Shown piece by piece: positions 58,148 to 64,000 of a stretch of 64,000 nucleotides of DNA. How positions within the stretch are numbered: the stretch's first letter is position 1; every line of letters starts with the position of its first letter. Origin of the DNA: an uncultured Lachnospiraceae bacterium (GTDB lineage: Bacteria > Bacillota > Clostridia > Lachnospirales > Lachnospiraceae); assembly GCA_910584725.1 (NCBI GenBank), contig CAJUBE010000004.1, positions 1 to 64,000 on the forward strand, read 5' to 3'. The notes under the pieces are model-generated. The model was not told where the DNA came from. It made no database searches and saw only the letters and a program-made list of their open reading frames with translations. Position numbers and translations under genes: made by a program.

Positions 58148-59164
58148 TTAGACAATGATCTCGTCACCTCCGCCTCTGGAGATAACAATTTCCGCAGCAT
58201 CCTCCAGTTTCCGGATGATGTTTACAATCTTCTGCTGCGCTTCCTCCACGTCCTTCATACGGACAGGGCCCATGAACTCCATATCCTCCTTGATCATGAC
58301 GGCAAGACGCTTGGAGAGGTTGTTAAAGATCGCATTCTGCACCTCTTCATTGGAACCTTTCAGCGCGATCGCCAGATCGGAGTTATCCACATCACGCAGC
58401 ACACGCTGGATCGCACGGTCGTCCAAAAGCAGAATATCCTCGAACACGAACATCTTCTTTCTGATCTCGTCCGCAAGTTCCGGCTCCTCGATCTCCAAGG
58501 TCTCCATGATATGCTTCTCCGTACCACGATCCACCGTATTCAAAATTTCCACGACGGCGTCCACGCCGCCGATGATCGTATAATCCTGATTTACCAGCGA
58601 TGACAGTTTGGATTCCAAAACCTTCTCCACTTCCTTGATGACGTCCGGACTCGTCCGGTCCATTACCGCAATACGCTTCGTCACGTCCGCCTGTCTGTCC
58701 GGCGGGAGCGCGGAGACGATAATCGCCGCCTGCCCGGGCGCCAGATAGGACAAAATCAATGCGATGGTCTGCGGGTGTTCGTCCTGAATAAAGTTTAGGA
58801 GCTGCGCCGCATCGGCCTTTCTCACAAACTCGAACGGCTTTACCTGCAAAGACGCCGTCAGCTTGCCGATCACGTCCATCGCCTTCTCGGAGCCGAAAGA
58901 CTTCTCCAGCAGTTCCTTCGCATAGTTGATACCGCCCTCCGCGATATACTGCTGCGCCAGACACACCTGATAGAACTCGTTTACCACGCTCTCCTTGACC
59001 TGGGGCGTGATGCTCCTTGTATTCGCAATCTCCAGTGTCAGCTCCTCCACCTCGTCTTCTTTGAGGTGCTTAAAAATTGCCGCCGACCTCTCCGGTCCAA
59101 GAGCAATCATCAAGATGGCCGCCTTCTGGAGTCCGTTAATCTGCTCATCCGCTTTCGCTGCCAT
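58148..59164 (-). CDS. fliG: Flagellar motor switch protein FliG
   Basis: FliG receives torque from the stators and sits on the MS ring. The 338-residue protein has the N-terminal FliF-binding domain (NGLQKAAILMIALGPERSAAI), the EHPQTIALILSYLAPGQAA middle motif, and a C-terminal torque helix with alternating charges (LVDDVDNSDLAIAL-type, here RDVDNSDLAIALKGSNEE). Length is standard. Confidence 0.97.
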   Translation of the reverse strand: MAAKADEQINGLQKAAILMIALGPERSAAIFKHLKEDEVEELTLEIANTRSITPQVKESVVNEFYQVCLAQQYIAEGGINYAKELLEKSFGSEKAMDVIGKLTASLQVKPFEFVRKADAAQLLNFIQDEHPQTIALILSYLAPGQAAIIVSALPPDRQADVTKRIAVMDRTSPDVIKEVEKVLESKLSSLVNQDYTIIGGVDAVVEILNTVDRGTEKHIMETLEIEEPELADEIRKKMFVFEDILLLDDRAIQRVLRDVDNSDLAIALKGSNEEVQNAIFNNLSKRLAVMIKEDMEFMGPVRMKDVEEAQQKIVNIIRKLEDAAEIVISRGGGDEIIV

Positions 59165-59169
59165 TTATC

Positions 59170-60774
59170 CTACCCCCAGTCTTCGTTTAACCAGTTGCGC
59201 AGCAGATTTGCCGCCGCCTCCGGATTCTCTTCCACAAATTTGCCGACGAGCTTCTTCTCATCTGACTCATTTTCAGAGGAAATCTCCTCAAGCTGCACAT
59301 CGGACTGCAGCAGCGTCTCCACAGTCAGCTCCTCCTCTTCCTCCTCGTGCTTCTCGCTTCTCATGCTGCGCAGCACCACAAAGGCCAGCAGCGCCAGAAT
59401 CACGATAATCAGGAGAATCTGCAGGACATCCGTCGCCGTAATCCGGGAACCCTCCGCGTCGAAGAAAAGATTCTCGCTGTACGCTACCAATGTAATGTTA
59501 TTTACCGGAATACCCGTCGCGTTCGCAGCCGCATTATAAAAAGTTTCATCCAGCTCAATCCGCTCACGCTCATTGTTGGCAAGCTTATATTCCTCCCAGC
59601 TCACACCGTCCAAAAGCCCCTGTGCGTCCACATCCTCCTCACGCACCACATTGTAGCGGATCAGGGAAACCGCCAGAGACGAGGAGCCGTAGTTGATCAC
59701 GCCCGCCGGCGTCTCGATGGTGGTAATCTTCTCGTTGGGCAGATAATCCCTCGACTGCTCGTTCCTTGAGGAGCGGGAATTGGAATTATCCTCCAGCACA
59801 TAGGTTGTCGTATCGTCGTTGGAGTCCGTGCCCGGCACGCCTCCCACACCGCTTACGTTCTCCTCATTGTAAAGATCCTCGTGGCTCAGCACGCCCTGCG
59901 TCTGTCCGTCCGCCGGGGTGTATGTATGCTCCGTACTCGTCTGGTTGGAGAAATCCAGCACCAGATTGGGAGATACCTCCACGTTGTCAAACTCGTTCGT
60001 GCCAAGCAAAACCCTGCGCACGTTGTTTATCATATTTTTCTCCGCCTCGGTCTTCACAGAGAGGTGGGCGTTCGCCAGTCCCGAGGGAGAATAATTCTCA
60101 TCTCCCGTAAACAGCATATTGCCTTCCGAATCAAGAATGACAATATTGTCCGTCGTCTCATTGCCCAGAGCCGTAGCTATGGCGCGCGCCAAATAGGCCG
60201 CGCTCTCCCGTGAGAACTCGTCCCTCAACTCCAAAAGCACCCACGCGGAAGATTCCTGCTCCTGAGCGATCAGCGTCCCGTCGTCCTCCGGAATGTTCAG
60301 CTTAACCCGCGCGCGCTTTATAGACGTAAACATGGTCAGAAAATCATTTTCCAGCTGTTTTTCCAGATATACCACATGCTTTTTCTGCTTGTCGGACTCC
60401 GTGGTGGAAAAACTGCCGTCCGTCACATTGTCGATCCCGTAGCTGGCCGCCTGAATATTGTTGGCACCCAGAAGCAGATTCGCCTGCCCGAGCTCCTCGC
60501 TGAGAATGGTGATCGTCAGTCCGTCGTCCGTAATCTGATAATGATACCCCTCGCCGTCCAAAAGCTCCGTCACCTCCGAAGCTTCCTTTGTGGTCTCGCA
60601 CTCTCGAAGCAGTACATACTCAGGTCTGTTCAGGCTGTATACGATAAATACAAGCGCAATGATGAGTACCGCTACCACAGCCACGATCAGCGTCTTCTGC
60701 TTGGCTGTGAAACGGTTCCACCACTCCATTATTTTATTTCCCAATTCCTTCAATTTATCAATTATCTTTTCCAC
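59170..60774 (-). CDS. fliF: Flagellar MS-ring protein FliF
   Basis: FliF forms the MS ring, base of rod and switch. The 534-residue protein has two membrane spans (about 30-52 and near 440-462), YscJ-type ring domains between them (LEKQLENDFLTMFTSIKRAR, ARVKLNIPEDD) and a C-terminal cytoplasmic tail (about 490-534) that binds FliG. The start is taken at GTG 60774, with AAGGAG 12 bases upstream; a frame start at 60807 has no ribosome site and an ATG at 60729 is possible. Confidence 0.95.
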   Translation of the reverse strand: MEKIIDKLKELGNKIMEWWNRFTAKQKTLIVAVVAVLIIALVFIVYSLNRPEYVLLRECETTKEASEVTELLDGEGYHYQITDDGLTITILSEELGQANLLLGANNIQAASYGIDNVTDGSFSTTESDKQKKHVVYLEKQLENDFLTMFTSIKRARVKLNIPEDDGTLIAQEQESSAWVLLELRDEFSRESAAYLARAIATALGNETTDNIVILDSEGNMLFTGDENYSPSGLANAHLSVKTEAEKNMINNVRRVLLGTNEFDNVEVSPNLVLDFSNQTSTEHTYTPADGQTQGVLSHEDLYNEENVSGVGGVPGTDSNDDTTTYVLEDNSNSRSSRNEQSRDYLPNEKITTIETPAGVINYGSSSLAVSLIRYNVVREEDVDAQGLLDGVSWEEYKLANNERERIELDETFYNAAANATGIPVNNITLVAYSENLFFDAEGSRITATDVLQILLIIVILALLAFVVLRSMRSEKHEEEEEELTVETLLQSDVQLEEISSENESDEKKLVGKFVEENPEAAANLLRNWLNEDWG

Positions 60775-60820
60775 GGCACTTTGCTCTCCTTCGGCATTCC
60801 CTCTCACATGCTAAATGGAA

Positions 60821-61147
60821 CTAAATCTGCATCTGGATCAGCTCTTTGTACGCATCCAGAAGTTTGTCCCTGATCGCCACCGTGTACTGTAATGCAGTGG
60901 AAGCTTTCTGCAGAGAGATCGCAAGGTCATGAGGGTTTTCCGTCTCCCCCAGCGCCCACTTAATCTCCTCGTTTTCCGCGTTCGAAAGATAAATATTCGT
61001 GGTATTCAGATTGTCAATCGCCGTATGTAGCATCGCATCGAAGCCATTTTCCTTATAATCCTCAATGCGGGTCGTCGGTGCCGCCTTGGCAGCCTCCCGT
61101 ATCTCTCCCGCAGAGACGTTATATAATTCCGTGATATCCAAAGCCAT
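60821..61147 (-). CDS. fliE: Flagellar hook-basal body protein FliE
   Basis: FliE joins the MS ring to the rod. The 108-residue protein has the conserved C-terminal helices (LAISLQKASTALQYTVAIRD followed by KLLDAYKELIQMQI). GGAGG lies 9 bases before the ATG. The order flgB-flgC-fliE-fliF is standard. Confidence 0.94.
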   Translation of the reverse strand: MALDITELYNVSAGEIREAAKAAPTTRIEDYKENGFDAMLHTAIDNLNTTNIYLSNAENEEIKWALGETENPHDLAISLQKASTALQYTVAIRDKLLDAYKELIQMQI

Positions 61148-61227
61148 TTTCAGTTTCCTCCAACATTCCCCGTACTATATTCTAAGCTTTATATAAATAA
61201 CGTCCGCTATTTATCTGTGTTCCGTCG

Positions 61228-61674
61228 TCAGTTGTTCAGGATGTTAAGTCCCATGGTCGCCATATTCTTGCTGGCGCCAAACGCGGTGCTGTTCGCCTGA
61301 TAAGCGCGGGACGCGTCGATCAGGTTCGTAAACTCCGTGATGATATTTACATTAGGATACATCACATAGCCGTTCTCATCCGCATCGGGATGGGAGGGGT
61401 CGTAGACCATATTCCCTTCCGTCACGTTATCCTCGTAAACGCCCGTCACCTTCACGCCATTCCCCGCGAAGCGCTCGTTCTCCTTCATGAGAATCTGATG
61501 GAAATGGGTGGGAGAATTTTTCTCCTCAAACACCACAATCTTTCTGCGGTAGGGCGTACCGTCCTCGGTTCTTGTCGTATTCGCGTTCGCCACATTCTGG
61601 GAAATCGTATCCATACGGAAACGCTCCGCGGTCATACCTGTGGCGTTGATGTCAAACGATGTAAATAAAGCCAT
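61228..61674 (-). CDS. flgC: Flagellar basal-body rod protein FlgC
   Basis: FlgC is a proximal rod subunit. The 148-residue protein has the N-terminal rod motif (DINATGMTAERFRMDTISQN then VANANTT) and C-terminal (MYPNVNIITEFTNLIDASRAY then QANSTAFGASKNM). AAGGAGG precedes the ATG. It follows flgB across repeat A7. Confidence 0.96.
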   Translation of the reverse strand: MALFTSFDINATGMTAERFRMDTISQNVANANTTRTEDGTPYRRKIVVFEEKNSPTHFHQILMKENERFAGNGVKVTGVYEDNVTEGNMVYDPSHPDADENGYVMYPNVNIITEFTNLIDASRAYQANSTAFGASKNMATMGLNILNN

Positions 61675-61708
61675 AGCAATTCCTCCTTAATATAATATCA
61701 CATCCCAT

Positions 61709-61804
61709 GGAGAATGCTGTCCTTTAAGTATTCTCCAGAGTAAGACATAGAACTTCTTAGCGAGACAGCCGCCGCTGTCAAGCTTTAGAGGTTCTTCTCA
61801 CTCA
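61709..61804. repeat. Family A palindromic repeat, copy A7 between flgB and flgC
   Basis: GGAGAATGC pairs with GTATTCTCC around a 10-nt loop (61709-61736). The long stem (AGAGTAAGA, AGAACTTCT on the left; AGAGGTTCT, TCTCACT on the right) is tipped by GACAGC/GCTGTC. The right end contains the flgB stop codon (TGA, 61802-61804). No first hairpin is present. It follows the promoter-proximal gene of the flagellar locus. Confidence 0.78.
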
Positions 61805-62200
61805 CTTCATTACCGTCTGTAAATTCTTAAATTCCTGAGACACACTCTGGTAAAGACCCTGGTAAACGATCTGATTCTTCGCCAGATATACGCCCTCGGT
61901 ATCGGGATCGACATTATTCCCGTCTATGCGGTAAGAAAAGCCCGAATAGTCCTTGTAGGGAATCGGATCCAGACGCCTCATCTTCAAGTCAGCCACCTTC
62001 GCATCCATACTCTTATAGCGGGAGTGGCGCAGCGCCTTGGCAAGCTGCGTCTCAAAATCCACATCCTGCCTCTTATAATTCGGTGTGTCCGCATTGGAAA
62101 TGTTATTGGAAATCGCTTCATGCCTGAGCATAGACGCGTCCATCGCCTTATCCAGCACATTCACATAATCAAATGCATTCGTATCAATCAATGAGCTCAT
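61802..62200 (-). CDS. flgB: Flagellar basal-body rod protein FlgB
   Basis: FlgB is a proximal rod subunit and opens the flagellar locus. The 132-residue protein has the rod motif MDASMLRHEAISNNISNADT then PNYKRQDVDFE near the N-terminus and the terminal helix YLAKNQIVYQGLYQSVSQEF. The ATG at 62200 follows AAGGAG by 7 bases; a GTG two codons earlier lies too close to it. Its stop codon is in repeat A7. Confidence 0.96.
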   Translation of the reverse strand: MSSLIDTNAFDYVNVLDKAMDASMLRHEAISNNISNADTPNYKRQDVDFETQLAKALRHSRYKSMDAKVADLKMRRLDPIPYKDYSGFSYRIDGNNVDPDTEGVYLAKNQIVYQGLYQSVSQEFKNLQTVMK

Positions 62201-62237
62201 AGTCACACTCCTTCCACGTTAATACAATCCACATTCC

Positions 62238-62265
62238 ATTATAAATAAATTATAAAAAATTACAA
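62238..62265 (-). promoter_or_regulatory. Sigma-A promoter of the flagellar locus
   Basis: On the minus strand TTGTAA (62260-62265) and a perfect TATAAT (62238-62243) are 16 bases apart; flgB starts 38 bases beyond the -10 box. The surrounding bases are very A+T rich, in contrast to the genes. A CodY-like box lies just upstream. Confidence 0.7.
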
Positions 62266-62277
62266 GGTTTTTCGATT

Positions 62278-62292
62278 GATTTTCACAAATTA
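62278..62292 (-). promoter_or_regulatory. Possible CodY box upstream of the flagellar promoter
   Basis: TAATTTGTGAAAATC on the minus strand matches the CodY consensus AATTTTCWGAAAATT at 11 of 15 positions. It lies about 12 bases upstream of the -35 box. CodY is known to repress flagellar genes directly in Bacillus subtilis. A match of this quality in A+T-rich DNA can be chance. Confidence 0.4.
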
Positions 62293-62310
62293 GTGTCCCT
62301 GCAAAACGAC

Positions 62311-62357
62311 AAAAAAGGATCCGCTGTGCGCAAAATCGGCGCTTTTCGCAGATCCTT
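62311..62357 (-). terminator. Terminator of codY
   Basis: On the minus strand AAGGATC (62351-62357) and GATCCTT (62315-62321) form the base of a larger stem with GCG/CGC-type inner pairing, followed by a run of six U. It lies about 30 bases past the codY stop codon and separates codY from the flagellar locus. Confidence 0.8.
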
Positions 62358-62387
62358 CTGCCAGTTATTTCTAACAGCCCAGGCTGT

Positions 62388-63173
62388 TTAGAACCGTCCC
62401 TGTTCCTTTAATTTCTCCACTTCATCGAACACTACGTCATTCAATACCTTAATATATGTGCCTTTCATTCCCGAAGATCTGGATTCGATCACGCCCGCGC
62501 TCTCGAATTTGCGCAGAGCGTTTACGATCACCGAGCGGGTAATTCCCACCTTATCCGCGATCTTGCTGGCCACCAGAATGCCCTCCATGCCGCCCAGCTC
62601 GTCAAAAATGTGGGTGATGGCCTCCATTTCCGAGAAAGAGAGTGTGGAAATCGCTGATTTCACAACCGCCACCTTGCGGTTCTCCTCCGCGCTCTCCTCG
62701 CTGACCGCCCGCAGCATCTCCAATCCTACCACCGTAGTGCCGTACTCGCACAAAATGATGTCGTCGATATCGTACTGGTCGTCACATTTATAGAGGAAGA
62801 GAGTCCCCAGCCTCTCGCCCGATATCTCAATCGGCGCAATCACCGCCTGGAACCGTCGTATTCCCGGGCTCTCAAACCCGAGCGTCTCCAGATTGACATT
62901 CTCCTTGGTGGAGAGCACCCCAAGAAGCCGTTCATTCAGCATGGGGTCAATAAAACCGCCCACATGATCCACAATCAGCTCCGTGATGGATTCCACCGTG
63001 GGCATATCCCCGATGCCTAAGACCTTTCCCTTTCTGCTCACCACCAGCACATTGGAGACCAGAATTTCCTTCAGCACATCGCAGATATCATTGAACACCA
63101 CTTTGCCCGAATTGTTATTGTGTAAAAGTTTCCCGATCTTTCTGGTCTTATCTAATAATTGCACGCTGCTCAT
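62388..63173 (-). CDS. codY: Global nutrient-responsive repressor CodY
   Basis: CodY senses branched-chain amino acids (and GTP in many species) and represses nutrient-limitation genes, including motility in Bacillus. The 261-residue protein has an N-terminal GAF domain (about 1-155), a linker helix, and a C-terminal winged helix-turn-helix with the signature ASKIADKVGITRSVIVNALR then KFESAGVIESRSSGMKGTYI. GAGAGG lies 7 bases before the ATG. It sits directly upstream of the flagellar locus with its own promoter and terminator, and its promoter carries a good CodY box. Confidence 0.97.
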   Translation of the reverse strand: MSSVQLLDKTRKIGKLLHNNNSGKVVFNDICDVLKEILVSNVLVVSRKGKVLGIGDMPTVESITELIVDHVGGFIDPMLNERLLGVLSTKENVNLETLGFESPGIRRFQAVIAPIEISGERLGTLFLYKCDDQYDIDDIILCEYGTTVVGLEMLRAVSEESAEENRKVAVVKSAISTLSFSEMEAITHIFDELGGMEGILVASKIADKVGITRSVIVNALRKFESAGVIESRSSGMKGTYIKVLNDVVFDEVEKLKEQGRF

Positions 63174-63222
63174 GTATATACCTCTCGCTCCCTGTGTCCG
63201 GTCTGCCTGTCATATACTGATT

Positions 63223-63251
63223 ATTTTATCACACTATTCAGACAATTTCAA
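63223..63251 (-). promoter_or_regulatory. Sigma-A promoter of codY
   Basis: On the minus strand TTGAAA (63246-63251) and TAAAAT (63223-63228) are 17 bases apart; the ATG is 50 bases beyond the -10 box. The rest of the gap to topA (63252-63419) is A+T rich and contains an inverted repeat CAATTCACAC/GTGTGAATTG with a long loop (about 63340-63405), too open to be a good terminator, and two CCATGG sites. Confidence 0.65.
63233..63247 (-). promoter_or_regulatory. Candidate CodY box in the codY promoter
   Basis: AATTGTCTGAATAGT on the minus strand matches the CodY consensus AATTTTCWGAAAATT at 12 of 15 positions and fills the spacer between the -35 and -10 boxes. Bound CodY would block RNA polymerase, so negative autoregulation is likely. 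The match is seen; binding is inferred. Confidence 0.55.
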
Positions 63252-63419
63252 TGTGTGTCGCGCAATTAATCTGTAATTCATATATTTTATATTAAATATT
63301 CCAATTTCTTCCCATGGCTTTTCCCATGGCTGCACTTTTTTAGTTTCAATTCACACACCACGCCAGATTTTTCATCAATTTATGTTAATTCAGTGTGAAT
63401 TGCAACAAAACCTTTTTTA

Positions 63420-64000
63420 TCAGGCTTCAGCCTTCTCCTTCGGCATATCCTTGACAAAACCGCAGGACTCGTCGGCGCAGACCAGCTTATTGCCCTTCTG
63501 CAGCATGATGGAACCGCAGCGGTCACATTTTTCATCCACCGGCTTCTGCCATACCATAAAGTCGCAGTCCGGATTGTCGATGCAGCCGTAATACTTCCGG
63601 CCCTTCTTGGTCTTTTTCAGGACAATGTCCTTGCCGCACTTCGGACAGGCCACGCCGATCTTCTCAAAATAGGGCTTCGTGTTCCTGCACTCCGGGAAAC
63701 CGGGACAGGCCAGAAATCTGCCGTGGGGCCCGTACTTGATCACCATCTGCCTGCCGCACTGCTCGCAGAACTCGTCGGACAACTCATCCGCGATCTCTAC
63801 TTCCTCCAGCTCCTTTTCCGCCTTCTCCACAGCCTCCTGCAGATCGGGATAGAAGTTTTTCACCACCGTCTTCCACTTGACACTGCCTTCCTCCACGCCG
63901 TCCAAAAGCGCTTCCATGGTGGCGGTAAAGTTCACGTCCACGATGGAGGGAAAAGCGTCCTTCATCATGTTGTTGACCACCTCTCCAAGCTCCGTCACAT
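63420..64000 (-). CDS. topA: DNA topoisomerase I, C-terminal part (gene continues past the window)
   Basis: TopA relaxes negative supercoils. Only the last 193 or so codons are in the window. They hold the end of the catalytic fold (FTATMEALLDGVEEGSVKWK) and three zinc ribbons: CEQCGRQMVIKYG...CPGFPEC, CPKCGKDIVLKK...CIDNPDC and CDRCGSIMLQKG...CADESC, which is the normal C-terminal layout. The topA-codY order is common in Firmicutes. The start and active-site Tyr lie to the right of position 64000. Confidence 0.95.
   Translation of the reverse strand, partial: VTELGEVVNNMMKDAFPSIVDVNFTATMEALLDGVEEGSVKWKTVVKNFYPDLQEAVEKAEKELEEVEIADELSDEFCEQCGRQMVIKYGPHGRFLACPGFPECRNTKPYFEKIGVACPKCGKDIVLKKTKKGRKYYGCIDNPDCDFMVWQKPVDEKCDRCGSIMLQKGNKLVCADESCGFVKDMPKEKAEA

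Overview
The window looks like a chromosomal segment of a motile, Gram-positive anaerobe of the Lachnospiraceae type (Clostridia). The evidence is a PolC-type replicative polymerase, CodY, the non-mevalonate isoprenoid genes dxr and ispG, a FliY-type flagellar switch protein, CheC and CheD, a FliA/WhiG-type flagellar sigma factor, and strong GGAGG ribosome binding sites throughout. Almost every gene lies on the minus strand, so the window is best read from its right end to its left. The one protein gene on the plus strand is a carbon-nitrogen hydrolase at 19748-20653. The genus is an inference; no species-specific marker is present.

Reading in the direction of transcription (64000 to 1): the 3' end of topA; codY with its own promoter and terminator; then a flagellar and chemotaxis locus of about 39 genes (62200 to about 22900). 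Its order is flgB-flgC-fliE-fliF-fliG-fliH-fliI-fliJ-motE/ylxF-like-fliK-flgD-TIGR02530 gene-flgE, then a terminator and a new promoter, then flbD-motA-motB-fliL-fliM-fliY-cheY-fliO-fliP-fliQ-fliR-flhB-flhA-flhF-flhG-PilZ protein-cheB-cheA-cheW-cheC-cheD-small membrane protein-fliA-fapA-105-residue protein-DUF6115-like protein-MltG-like LysM protein-mcp. This covers rod, hook, C-ring, export gate, stator and chemotaxis core. Filament genes (fliC, fliD, flgK, flgL) are not here.

From 22580 leftward is a translation, nucleotide and envelope cluster: rpsB-tsf, then (after the opposing hydrolase) a NodB-type deacetylase and a bactofilin, then pyrH-frr-uppS-cdsA-dxr-rseP, a PP2C phosphatase and Ser/Thr kinase pair with its own promoter, and ispG-polC. 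A cytidylate-kinase-like gene, a polar amino acid ABC transporter (binding protein, permease, ATPase) and a truncated tRNA-Glu complete the left end.

The most unusual content is between the genes. At least two families of structured repeats (called A and B here) sit in intercistronic gaps directly after stop codons. Family A often supplies the stop codon itself, and three units are in tandem between dxr and cdsA. Both families carry interchangeable small hairpins, mostly an 8-bp stem with a 3-nt loop; the same stems recur in different copies and, in one case, in both families. No transposase is visible. They look like a non-autonomous modular palindromic element acting at the mRNA level; that role is inference.
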